From the NCBI GenBank assembly GCA_017623265.1, contig JAGAPM010000009.1:1-22177 (forward strand): a stretch of DNA of 22,177 nucleotides, given 5' to 3'. Positions 8,227 to 15,176 of the stretch are shown one piece after another (position 1 is the stretch's first letter; the number at the start of each line of letters is the position of its first letter). Source of the DNA: Lentisphaeria bacterium (GTDB lineage Bacteria; Verrucomicrobiota; Lentisphaeria; Victivallales; UBA1829). Position numbers and translations under genes: made by a program. The notes beneath the pieces are model-generated. The model was given only the letters and a program-made list of their open reading frames with translations, was not told where the DNA came from and did no database searches.

Positions 8227-10308
8227 TTACACCTGATAGCTGATGGTGGAGGGATTCTTGGTAATGAGATAGAAGATCAGCCCGCTGATGATGAACAGAC
8301 CGGAAGCTGCAACTTCACCAAAGATCAAGCCGAGGAAAAGCGGCTTCATTGTGATATAGTTCTTTTCACCGCCGAGCTTGACAATGATGGTTCTGAGAAG
8401 CCACCCGAGCAGGAAGCTGAACCAGATCACGTTCGCCGGACCGGTATTCCAGATACAGAAGATCACCGCATGGAACGGCCACCAGAGGAAGCGGGTCCGC
8501 ATGAAACCGGTGAAGAATACTGCTGCAATACCGAGAATGAAATATACCACATAATTGATCTTTTCAGGTTCAATGGATTTGATTCTTTCCCCGATGCGGG
8601 AGAAATCAAAGGCGCCTTTGAAACGATCCTGCCACGTGGATTCAGCCGTGTAGACCGGATCTGCCAGCTGGGCGTTATTGCTCAAATGTTCGATTTCAGA
8701 GTAGGAGTCTCTGACACCCAGAGACCACTCGGTCTTCTGCGTATCTTTGTTGTTGCCAAGGCTGTAATACTGCCAGAGGTGCATGAAGAACGCCACACCG
8801 AAGGCGACAAAGATCGAGATCATCACAATCATACCGACGCGGCGGAGTTTGACACCGGCATCGTTGGTCACTTTCATACCGGTGGCGACATAGGGCATCA
8901 TGAGCTGTTTCATGTCGCTGCAGAGAACACCGCTTGTCTGACCGGAAGCCATCAGGTTTTCCGGACCGAGCGCCAGACCACCGAACACTTTTGCAAGGAA
9001 GGAGTTGGGCATGAAGGGGGATGCCATGAGCGGAATACCGGCTTCACAGACAATTCTTGTGAAGACCAGATACATCATGATCAGCAGCAGCGTTGTTGCG
9101 GATGCCATGATAATATCCATGCCGAAGAGCGTGAACATGAATACCAGGAAGAGCGCCGTGAAGATAAAAAGTCTTGCACCGAAAACGGCGCCTTGATCTT
9201 CTTCCGAAACCCGTTTCCAGGCGATCGCCTTCCAGAAAATCGAACCGTAATATTTTCTGCCGAGAATGATCATCATGATCACAAACGCCAGATAAGCACC
9301 TGCGCGGAAGACCTGATTTTCCATGCTGGAGGGAGCAACACCGGTCGCTTCATAAACTTCCGTTGCGAACAGCAGATAAACAAAACCGTTCAGACCGACG
9401 CTGAGGCTGAGTGCCGGAGCGAGGAAGTAGGCGATCCCCACGATCAGGAACATGATCTTCACCGCACCGAAAATGCCGGCACAACCGGTCTGTCCGATGA
9501 TGGGGAAGGTGTCGCTGAGTCCGGAGAGCATATAAGTCATCTGGATCGGCTTGAACTTGGTATTGGGGTCGGAGGCTTGCGCAAAGTTGTAAAGATGTAT
9601 AATAAGGACAAAGAGGAAGGACATCCAGAAAAGTTTGGAACGGAAGATGTCGGCAAAGCAGTTTTTGGGATCTTTTTTCTCAAACAGGGATTGAGCAACT
9701 GTTGCCAGAGGATAAGTCAGTTTTTCGTTCCGGATCCACTGACGGTGAACGATCATCAGCATGGCGAGAGACATGAGTGCGACCAGCAGGATCACGATCC
9801 CCCAGTAGATCAGGGGCATTTCCCATGCAGACCAGGGCACATCGCCGAAGGGCAGCCATTCGCCGATCCCGGTCTGGAACTGGGCAATGTTTTCGCCTTT
9901 TTCCGGAAGCGTATCGTGGTTCAGGTAGTCACCGATATGTTTTTCCTGCCAGGAACGGTTGCTGGAAAGCGTGTGAACTGTCATGGCGGACTGGGTTGCA
10001 AACTGTTTCATCCAGCCGTACCAGGCGAAACCGCCGGCGGTAAGAGTCATGACAAATGCAACAGCCAGCTCCCCGATGTTCATTGCCAGGCGGGGAATGT
10101 ATCTGGTGCAGAATGGATTCCACAACAGACAGATCAGGAAGAAGTAGAAGTAGATCCCGATCCCGAGCTGGTGATTCAAAATTGCCTGTTTTGCGATGGT
10201 CGGGCTGAATTGACTGCCGCCGGCGATCAGAAGGATGCCGATCAATCCGGCAATGATCGCTTTCGGCGTAAACGCCCGCGTTTTTTCTTTCTCGATGTTT
10301 CCGTCCAT
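8227..10308 (-). CDS. OPT-like (DUF6785/DUF6784-type) polytopic membrane permease
   Basis: About 693 aa with roughly 14 or more hydrophobic segments. It resembles the large OPT-like proteins of Lentisphaerae and planctomycetes annotated as DUF6785 plus a C-terminal DUF6784. Supporting stretches are SMAMLMIVHRQW...EKLTYPLATVAQ (an OPT-like WxPPxxT-type region), VCEAGIPLMASPFMPNSF and the C-terminal MRTRFLWWPFHAV...GPANVIWFSFLLGWL. The C-terminal motif matches DUF6784 as I remember it. I chose ATG 10308 (MDGNIEKEKTRAFTPKA) because GGGAAAG precedes it. An upstream in-frame ATG at 10350 lies within the promoter-proximal inverted repeat and has no ribosome binding site. It is the first gene of the export operon. 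The substrate is unknown; peptides or other small solutes are possible by family analogy only. Confidence 0.75.
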   Translation of the reverse strand: MDGNIEKEKTRAFTPKAIIAGLIGILLIAGGSQFSPTIAKQAILNHQLGIGIYFYFFLICLLWNPFCTRYIPRLAMNIGELAVAFVMTLTAGGFAWYGWMKQFATQSAMTVHTLSSNRSWQEKHIGDYLNHDTLPEKGENIAQFQTGIGEWLPFGDVPWSAWEMPLIYWGIVILLVALMSLAMLMIVHRQWIRNEKLTYPLATVAQSLFEKKDPKNCFADIFRSKLFWMSFLFVLIIHLYNFAQASDPNTKFKPIQMTYMLSGLSDTFPIIGQTGCAGIFGAVKIMFLIVGIAYFLAPALSLSVGLNGFVYLLFATEVYEATGVAPSSMENQVFRAGAYLAFVIMMIILGRKYYGSIFWKAIAWKRVSEEDQGAVFGARLFIFTALFLVFMFTLFGMDIIMASATTLLLIMMYLVFTRIVCEAGIPLMASPFMPNSFLAKVFGGLALGPENLMASGQTSGVLCSDMKQLMMPYVATGMKVTNDAGVKLRRVGMIVMISIFVAFGVAFFMHLWQYYSLGNNKDTQKTEWSLGVRDSYSEIEHLSNNAQLADPVYTAESTWQDRFKGAFDFSRIGERIKSIEPEKINYVVYFILGIAAVFFTGFMRTRFLWWPFHAVIFCIWNTGPANVIWFSFLLGWLLRTIIVKLGGEKNYITMKPLFLGLIFGEVAASGLFIISGLIFYLITKNPSTISYQV

Positions 10309-10347
10309 TAGTCTTTCCCTGTCAAATGTGTATGTCTGGGCACTTCT

Positions 10348-10362
10348 CATGCCACGGGCATG
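10348..10362. promoter_or_regulatory. Perfect inverted repeat CATGCC-n3-GGCATG, candidate operator
   Basis: Six-base perfect arms with a 3-nt centre sit just downstream of the predicted -10 box, roughly +6 to +21 of the transcript. That placement suits a repressor that blocks the promoter. No cognate regulator is encoded next to it. It could also be chance or an RNA hairpin, though the stem is short. Confidence 0.4.
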
Positions 10363-10374
10363 CGAATATTTTAT

Positions 10375-10402
10375 ATAATATCACAATTTCTATTTTTTTC
10401 AA
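10375..10402 (-). promoter_or_regulatory. Predicted sigma-70-type promoter of the OPT/ABC operon
   Basis: On the minus strand TTGAAA (10402-10397), a 16-nt spacer and TATTAT (10380-10375) lie 67 nt upstream of the chosen start. The region is strongly AT-rich in an otherwise GC-balanced sequence. The start point would fall near 10368. Confidence 0.6.
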
Positions 10403-10423
10403 CCAGAAAAGGCGAAAAAAAAC

Positions 10424-10465
10424 GAAAAAAACTTGTGTGCCGGAGGGAGATTTCCGGTACACAAG
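10424..10465 (-). terminator. Rho-independent terminator after the sigma/anti-sigma operon
   Basis: Minus strand: CTTGTGTACCGG, 10-nt loop, CCGGCACACAAG (12 bp with one A-C mismatch), followed by seven T. It lies about 75 nt beyond the stop of the secreted helical protein gene. The plus strand has the stem (with a G-T pair instead of the mismatch) but no T tract, so it acts on the minus strand. Confidence 0.85.
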
Positions 10466-10539
10466 CGTTAATACACGGTGAGTGGAAAAAATCTTACAGT
10501 TTTTGCTGACAAAAATATGTTTTTTGCAGATTTCCGGAG

Positions 10540-11079
10540 TTATTCCGCTTTTTCCGGGGTGCCGGAGATTTCCAAAACCTTGAGGATGGCTTTTTCCACA
10601 TCTGCGCTTTTGTTTGCTTTTTTGCGCTCTGTTTCCGCTTTCAGGCGATCAAGGCGTTCCTGCATCTGCCGGATCCGGTTTTCATGGGACCGGATCTGCT
10701 TTTCTGTGAAGTTCAGATGCCGGTCAAACTGGGTCGTGATCTTTGTCCGGAGTTCCTGTTCAAGCTGTTTTTTTGCCGCTTCATCGGCAGCTGCATGATA
10801 ACGCTTGCCGATGGCGATCAACTCCTGTTTGTGGGCTTCAAATTTTTTCTTCCAGTATGCCCGGGCATATTCCCGGAATGCTGCCGGATCTTCCCGGAAC
10901 AATTTTTTCAGCTGATTCTTTTCTGCATCAGGCAGCTGTTCCAGAAACTGGGGATAAGGTCTTTCCATCCGGCGGTGATGACCTCTGGATGGCTCAGCAG
11001 GGGGTGCGGCAAAGATTCCCGGGATCAGGACGGTCAAAAAAAGAAGTGTCAAAAAAAAGATGAAGTTTTTGCTTTTCAT
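10540..11079 (-). CDS. Small secreted helical protein, last gene of the ECF sigma operon
   Basis: The protein is 179 aa. The signal peptide is NFIFFLTLLFLTVLIPGIFA, with cleavage near FAAP. A basic segment (SRGHHRRMERPYPQFLEQLP) follows, then an almost entirely helical, highly charged region to the end (YWKKKFEAHKQELIAIGKRY, ENRIRQMQERLDRLKAE). This resembles periplasmic sensor or chaperone-like helical proteins (Spy/CpxP/ZraP/CnrX style) often placed downstream of ECF sigma and anti-sigma genes, but I see no diagnostic LTxxQ motif, so that is analogy only. ATG 11079 is chosen because the signal peptide starts there; an upstream in-frame extension overlaps the anti-sigma gene and is not credible. 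GGAG lies 11 nt upstream. Confidence 0.7.
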   Translation of the reverse strand: MKSKNFIFFLTLLFLTVLIPGIFAAPPAEPSRGHHRRMERPYPQFLEQLPDAEKNQLKKLFREDPAAFREYARAYWKKKFEAHKQELIAIGKRYHAAADEAAKKQLEQELRTKITTQFDRHLNFTEKQIRSHENRIRQMQERLDRLKAETERKKANKSADVEKAILKVLEISGTPEKAE

Positions 11080-11108
11080 ACTGTTATGACTCCGTTGCTT
11101 TGTTTTTT

Positions 11109-11615
11109 TTATTGATGCTTTTCCGTAGAGAGCGAGTTCAATGCAGAATAGCCCATATCCCATGCAGAGACCGCCGCGATGTCCAGATCCGCTTCATTGA
11201 AATCACTGGAAAGTTCCGAAATTTCGGTCAGAACATCCGTCCACGCGATATCTGTTTGCTCATTGTTTGTAATTTTTTTGTTTGCAATGTTTTGTGCGGA
11301 AAAACCTTGTGTTTTTGCGGTTTGTTGGAAATCATGAACTGCATTCGGCGCACTTTCCGGTACAGATGTAAAATAAATAAAGGAAAAGGAGACCGCCAGA
11401 GCGGCGGCGATGCTGCCGGACCAGAAGAAGATGAGTTTTTTCTGTGTTCTGCTGTTCTTTTTCAATCTCTGGCGGGCGGCGGCCTTGATAAAAGAGTCGA
11501 TCTGTGCCGGAGGTTCTGCCGTTTGCTGCAGTCCCTGTTTCAGGCTCTGTAAGAACTGTTCATCTGCGTTATCCATCATTTGCCGGTCGGTTTCATTTTT
11601 CTGTTCGTTTTTCAT
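11109..11615 (-). CDS. Membrane-anchored anti-sigma-factor-like protein
   Basis: The protein is 168 aa. Residues 1-65 are cytoplasmic and polar (DNADEQFLQSLKQGLQQTA, SFIKAAARQRLKK). One TM helix follows (KLIFFWSGSIAAALAVSFSFIYF, about residues 66-88), then about 80 extracytoplasmic residues. Position directly after an ECF sigma gene (23 nt) and this topology make it the probable anti-sigma factor. No zinc-binding HxxxCxxC motif is present, so it is not a ZAS-type anti-sigma. The start ATG 11615 has a strong GGAGG at 11624-11628, 8 nt away, which decides against the longer in-frame reading. Confidence 0.75.
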   Translation of the reverse strand: MKNEQKNETDRQMMDNADEQFLQSLKQGLQQTAEPPAQIDSFIKAAARQRLKKNSRTQKKLIFFWSGSIAAALAVSFSFIYFTSVPESAPNAVHDFQQTAKTQGFSAQNIANKKITNNEQTDIAWTDVLTEISELSSDFNEADLDIAAVSAWDMGYSALNSLSTEKHQ

Positions 11616-11623
11616 AATCCCCA

Positions 11624-11628
11624 CCTCC
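11624..11628 (-). promoter_or_regulatory. Strong Shine-Dalgarno GGAGG deciding the anti-sigma start
   Basis: GGAGGTGGGGATT precedes ATG 11615 with 8 nt between GGAGG and the ATG. It is the best ribosome binding site in this operon and suggests the inhibitor is translated at least as well as the sigma factor. Confidence 0.7.
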
Positions 11629-11638
11629 GATTTATCCT

Positions 11639-12211
11639 TTAACTTTTCCATCCCGAAAGTTGCGTTCTCAATTTTTTCAATGCGTACTGCATCCGTGCCA
11701 GACAGGTGTTGATGGAACACTTCTGAATGGCAGCGATTTCTTTGAAAGAGACATCCTCGCATCGCATCAGGAACACGGTTCTGATCTCCGGTGCAAGGGT
11801 CTGTACCGCCTTCTGAATGGCATCTGCCAGTTCCCGGTTCCGGATATTTGCATCCGGGGAAAAGGATTCTGCCGCTGGGAGGATCGCTTCAAACTTTTCA
11901 TCGAACTCGGATTCCGCCCGGCGTTTTCCGGATCGGAACAGATCGACTGTCAGGTTGTATGCGATTCTCATCAGCCACGCGGAGAACTTTTCCCGGTTTT
12001 CATACCGGTGCAGATTGTCGATCGCTTTCAGCCATGTGCGCTGAAAAATGTCATCCGCGTTTGCCTGTTCGCCGCGCAGCAGATTCTGCAGGTAGCCGTA
12101 GAGAGGGCGTTTGTATCTTTCATAGAGCAGGTCGAAAGCCTGTGAATCGCCATCCAGATATGCCCGGATCAACTCCAGATCGGTTTGTGTGTTCGGCGGT
12201 TCAGTTGTCAT
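11639..12211 (-). CDS. RNA polymerase sigma factor, ECF (sigma-70 family)
   Basis: The protein is 190 aa, the usual ECF length. Region 2 (about residues 20-90) has FDLLYERYKRPLYGYLQ, then ANADDIFQRTWLKAIDNLHRYE and FSAWLMRIAYNLTVDLFR, the conserved core-binding and -10-recognition stretch. Region 4 (about 130-185) has LAPEIRTVFLMRCEDVSFKEIA and a helix-turn-helix ending NTCLARMQYALKKLR. It directs RNA polymerase to an alternative promoter set, presumably envelope-related given the downstream membrane anti-sigma and secreted protein. ATG 12211 is one base after the NUDIX stop (TAAAATG) with GGAAG upstream, so it is translated from the same message. Confidence 0.95.
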   Translation of the reverse strand: MTTEPPNTQTDLELIRAYLDGDSQAFDLLYERYKRPLYGYLQNLLRGEQANADDIFQRTWLKAIDNLHRYENREKFSAWLMRIAYNLTVDLFRSGKRRAESEFDEKFEAILPAAESFSPDANIRNRELADAIQKAVQTLAPEIRTVFLMRCEDVSFKEIAAIQKCSINTCLARMQYALKKLRTQLSGWKS

Positions 12212-12212
12212 T

Positions 12213-12683
12213 TTATCGGGCTTCCGTTGTTAAAATAACGCCATGGGAAGCGTTTTTATTGTATGAAGAATGATTTTTTATGGAATTGCAAGCATCCGCC
12301 AGCAATTTTGCCAGTGGCAGATCGGCGGGGAGCAGGTTCTCTTTATGGATGTCAGAAGTGGGGACCCACTTGATCTCCTGATTGTCCAGCGGTGCAGGCG
12401 GCGGTGAATCGGCAGTAATGAAACAGCGGATGAAGAAAACCCGCACAAACTTTTCAGGATAAATATGTTCAAGAACATGGATGCAGTCGTATGGAATAAC
12501 TTTGACTCCCAGTTCTTCGCGGATTTCCCTTATGATACACTGTTGCGGCGTTTCTCCGGGTTCACATTTTCCGCCGGGGAATTCCATAAAATCCGCCAGA
12601 TCGGAATTTTTCGGACGGCTGCAGAGAAGGGTCTTTCCGTTTTGGCGGATCACAGCGGCGGCGACGTCGATCCGTTTTGTCAT
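12213..12683 (-). CDS. NUDIX hydrolase, MutT-like
   Basis: The protein is 156 aa, and residues 38-60 match the complete NUDIX box GX5EX7REUXEEXGU (GKCEPGETPQQ, then REIREELGV). The N-terminal strand VAAAVIRQNGKTLLCSRP and the preceding EFPGG are typical of (d)NTP pyrophosphohydrolases of the MutT / CTP-pyrophosphohydrolase branch. The likely role is hydrolysis of oxidised or non-canonical nucleoside triphosphates; the exact substrate is not visible. I chose ATG 12683 because it overlaps the upstream stop as ATGA and starts the conserved strand; a longer reading from TTG 12713 lies inside the neighbour. The tail after about residue 130 (CNSIKNHSSYNKNASHG) is low in structure. Confidence 0.9.
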   Translation of the reverse strand: MTKRIDVAAAVIRQNGKTLLCSRPKNSDLADFMEFPGGKCEPGETPQQCIIREIREELGVKVIPYDCIHVLEHIYPEKFVRVFFIRCFITADSPPPAPLDNQEIKWVPTSDIHKENLLPADLPLAKLLADACNSIKNHSSYNKNASHGVILTTEAR

Positions 12684-13315
12684 GATGCGGATCCATCCAT
12701 GCGTTTTTTGCAATGAGTCAAAAATTCCTCATGTGCGCGGGTGAACCGTTCCATATCCGATTTTGTGAGCGACTCCAGAAACTGCCGGCGTTTCTCCTGA
12801 AATGCGGGACAGAGTTTTTCGAGAGCGCGCTGGAGATTCTGCAGGATCTGTTCTGTGATCTTTCCGTAGAAACAGCATTGGGATTCGGGTCCGGGGGGTA
12901 ATCCGGCGCAGATCCCCACTCTGAGATCGCAGGAACTGTTTTTTGCCTCGGCGGCTGCCTGCAGGACTTTCAGGTGGCGGCAGAGAAAAGCAAGACTGCC
13001 GGTCAGGTCGGAGAAATCCGCCTGAATGTTGTCTGCTTTTGTGAGCAGATCGGCGTCTTTTGCCATGGTATAAGCCTCTTCCGCGACGGTGCGGAATTGA
13101 TTGTAATCCGGCTCGGAACATTTTTCCGGCGGGATCGCCCGGAGCAGATCGGTCAGAACCAGAAAGGAGGCATCGGCACGGGCGAGCATGGGCGGAACGT
13201 TACGGGAAATGATCGTGACATTTTCCTTTCGCTCCTGCCCGAACTCCTGGGGGGATGTCATCTGCAAAAACTTGCTTCTGAGATCCTTAAGGCGTTTTTT
13301 GTCCGGTGTTCCCAT
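12680..13315 (-). CDS. Conserved-looking unknown protein, cysteine-containing and helical
   Basis: 211 aa, not recognised. It is soluble, with no signal peptide or TM helix, and largely helical. The second half carries clustered cysteines (SSCDLRVGICAGLPP, ESQCCFYGKI, and others at SLAFLCRH, EKLCPAF and LTHCKKR), which could bind a metal or simply reflect a cytoplasmic reduced protein. It overlaps the NUDIX gene by ATGA and so is translationally coupled to it. It follows the lipoprotein gene by 27 nt. Coupling to a NUDIX enzyme and an ECF sigma operon suggests a housekeeping or stress role, but nothing in the sequence names a function. Confidence 0.6.
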   Translation of the reverse strand: MGTPDKKRLKDLRSKFLQMTSPQEFGQERKENVTIISRNVPPMLARADASFLVLTDLLRAIPPEKCSEPDYNQFRTVAEEAYTMAKDADLLTKADNIQADFSDLTGSLAFLCRHLKVLQAAAEAKNSSCDLRVGICAGLPPGPESQCCFYGKITEQILQNLQRALEKLCPAFQEKRRQFLESLTKSDMERFTRAHEEFLTHCKKRMDGSAS

Positions 13316-13342
13316 GCTCGAACCTGTTGTTTGATTTTTCCG

Positions 13343-13741
13343 TCAGCGCAGAACGTTTCCGGAAGCCTGAACGCTCTTATAGAAGAAGAAGGCGGAGGGA
13401 ACGATCCAGGTGGAGGTGCAGTTTGTCTGCAGGTCCGTAACGATCTGGGATTTGTATCTTGCCTTGGCATACTTGGTCAGGAGCTGAACTGCATTGCCGG
13501 GCGTGACGGTATCTTCAAACATTCTGCATTCGCCTTCGACTCTGCTGCTGCCGGAGAAGATGGGAAAGTTGAAAACGTAGATGCCCCAGATGTCCACATT
13601 GATGTGGCCCATGGTTTCATAATTTGCTTCGGTGGTCAGTTTCACGTCGTTCAGGTCATTGCCGAGGCGGACGGAAGAGCAGGCACTTGTCATGGCGATC
13701 GCTGCGATCAGCGCAGTGCAAAACAGAATTTTTTTGAACAT
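13343..13741 (-). CDS. Small lipoprotein
   Basis: The protein is 132 aa with a classical lipoprotein signal: MFKKILF, hydrophobic ALIAAIAM, and lipobox TSAC with Cys at about residue 21. The mature part is about 110 residues with WGIYVFNFPIF and a C-terminal WIVPSAFFFYKSVQASGNVLR-type ending. Small bacterial lipoproteins with a WGxYxF segment and a terminal strand of the form VQxSGNxxR exist in several phyla, but I cannot name the family. Start ATG 13741 is preferred over ATG 13747 because GGAGG at 13750-13754 is 8 nt from the former and only 2 nt from the latter. It may be the first gene of the operon running down to 10540. Confidence 0.75.
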   Translation of the reverse strand: MFKKILFCTALIAAIAMTSACSSVRLGNDLNDVKLTTEANYETMGHINVDIWGIYVFNFPIFSGSSRVEGECRMFEDTVTPGNAVQLLTKYAKARYKSQIVTDLQTNCTSTWIVPSAFFFYKSVQASGNVLR

Positions 13742-13749
13742 TTTCATGT

Positions 13750-13754
13750 CCTCC
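13750..13754 (-). promoter_or_regulatory. Shine-Dalgarno GGAGG deciding the lipoprotein start
   Basis: GGAGGACATGAAAATG: only the second ATG (13741) has proper spacing. The upstream ATG is too close to be used efficiently. Confidence 0.65.
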
Positions 13755-13784
13755 AGTTTGTTATGTTTTTGTTTTGATGAGTTT

Positions 13785-13818
13785 TCATTTACAAATAATA
13801 AACCGTCAAAAGCGGGAA
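13785..13818 (-). promoter_or_regulatory. Possible promoter before the lipoprotein gene
   Basis: In the 110-nt gap between purD and the lipoprotein gene the minus strand has TTGATT, about 18 nt, then TATTAT, and a competing TTGACG closer to the gene. The area is AT-rich. Boxes are approximate and could be read differently. Confidence 0.3.
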
Positions 13819-13828
13819 AATCAAGTCC

Positions 13829-13862
13829 GTAACGGGAAAAAATTCCTGATTTTTTATGTTAC
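13829..13862 (-). terminator. Weak hairpin overlapping the purD stop, possible terminator
   Basis: Minus strand: GTAAC, AAAAAAT, 5-nt loop, ATTTTTT, GTTAC form an interrupted stem that begins in the purD stop codon. The inner 7 bp are all A-T, and no separate T tract follows beyond the stem. It could reduce readthrough into the lipoprotein operon, but it is much weaker than the hairpins at 10424 and 19652. Confidence 0.25.
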
Positions 13863-15139
13863 CGCTTGATGAACGCCCGTTTTGCGATGTCGCTACGGTA
13901 CTGCACATCCTGCCAGGAGATCTTGCGGACTGCTTCATACGCACCGGCAACGGCGGCTTCCATGGTCTCACCCACATTGGCGACCACGAGGACACGGCCG
14001 CCGGAGTTGGTCAGAGTATCGCCTTCCATCTTTGTGCCTGCGTGGAACACAATGGAGCCGTTCTTTTCCGCATCGGCGATCCCGGAGATGGCGTGACCTT
14101 TGCTCAGCGGACCGGCAGGATAACCGCCGGATGCCATCACGATACAGGCAGAGGGCTTTTCCGTCCAGACCAGTTCCGCTTCCGCCAGTTTACCGGTGGC
14201 AGTTTTGTAGAGCGCATCGAAGAGACTGCTTTCCAGACGGGGCAGGATCGCTTCTGTTTCCGGGTCGCCGAAGCGCACGTTGAATTCCAGCACTTTGGAA
14301 CCCTGCGCCGTGACCATGATCCCGGCATAGATGATCCCGCGATAGAGGAATCCTTCCGCCTGAACGCCTTTCAGGAAGGGCGTCAGAACGTTTTCCGTGA
14401 CTTCATCCATGACCGCCTTGGTAACGACCGGAGCGGGGGAGTAGGCACCCATGCCGCCGGTGTTGGGGCCCATGTCGTTATCCAGCAGGCGCTTGTGGTC
14501 CTGGGAGCTGACCAGCGGGACAATGGTGTTTCCATCCGTGAGAGCGAGAATGGAGGCTTCTTCGCCGATGAGCAGTTCTTCAATGACCACTCTGGCACCG
14601 GCAGAACCGAAAGCACCGTCGAAACAGATCTCCACGGCATCCAGCGCTTCCTGTTCGTTTGCCGCCACGATCACGCCTTTGCCTGCCGCCAGACCATCCG
14701 CCTTGACCACAACGCCGCGACCGGCTGCGTATTCTTTTTTGACGTATGCAATGGCATCTTCCCGGTTGTCAAAGCTGCCGTAAGCGGCAGTGGGGATCCC
14801 GTACTTCATCATGAACGCCTTAGAGAAATCCTTGCTGCCTTCCAGACGGGCGCCGTCTTTGGAGGGACCGAAGACCGGAATCCCTTTTGCACGGACAGCA
14901 TCCGCCACGCCCAGGCAGAGGGGGACTTCCGGACCGACCACGACCAGACCGATGTTCTTTTCTGCGGCAAAGTTTGCGATCGCATCGATCTCTTCCACCT
15001 TGATGGGGACCAGCTCGGCGATTTCGCCGATCCCCGGATTGCCGGGTGCGCAGTAAAGTTTTCCGGTTTCGGGGCTGAGTTTCAGTCCGCGGCAGATCGC
15101 ATGTTCACGGCCGCCGTTACCAATGACAAGTACATCCAT
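13859..15139 (-). CDS. purD: Phosphoribosylamine-glycine ligase (GAR synthetase)
   Basis: The 426-aa protein is the standard monofunctional PurD length. The N-terminal VLVIGNGGREHAI (residues 3-15) and APGNPGI are diagnostic, followed by the ATP-grasp fold: VVKADGLAAGKGVIVA, SSQDHKRL, GPNTGGMGAYSPAP, GFLYRGIIYAGIM, EFNVRFGDPETE, then ASGGYP and the C-terminal NSGGRVLVV. It catalyses ATP-dependent joining of 5-phosphoribosylamine and glycine, the second step of purine synthesis, in the cytoplasm. All motif residues are intact. The start has GAAGGAAAAAACA before ATG. It lies 37 nt downstream of a GntR-type regulator on the same strand; no other pur genes are nearby. Confidence 0.98.
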   Translation of the reverse strand: MDVLVIGNGGREHAICRGLKLSPETGKLYCAPGNPGIGEIAELVPIKVEEIDAIANFAAEKNIGLVVVGPEVPLCLGVADAVRAKGIPVFGPSKDGARLEGSKDFSKAFMMKYGIPTAAYGSFDNREDAIAYVKKEYAAGRGVVVKADGLAAGKGVIVAANEQEALDAVEICFDGAFGSAGARVVIEELLIGEEASILALTDGNTIVPLVSSQDHKRLLDNDMGPNTGGMGAYSPAPVVTKAVMDEVTENVLTPFLKGVQAEGFLYRGIIYAGIMVTAQGSKVLEFNVRFGDPETEAILPRLESSLFDALYKTATGKLAEAELVWTEKPSACIVMASGGYPAGPLSKGHAISGIADAEKNGSIVFHAGTKMEGDTLTNSGGRVLVVANVGETMEAAVAGAYEAVRKISWQDVQYRSDIAKRAFIKR

Positions 15140-15176
15140 TGTTTTTTCCTTCGGTTGATATGGTTATTTTTGTTTG

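Noticed and set aside
8470..10311. Plus-strand open frame of about 613 codons opposite the OPT-like permease
   Set aside because: Highly charged His/Glu-rich translation typical of the antisense of a membrane-protein gene; the minus strand has the TM pattern.
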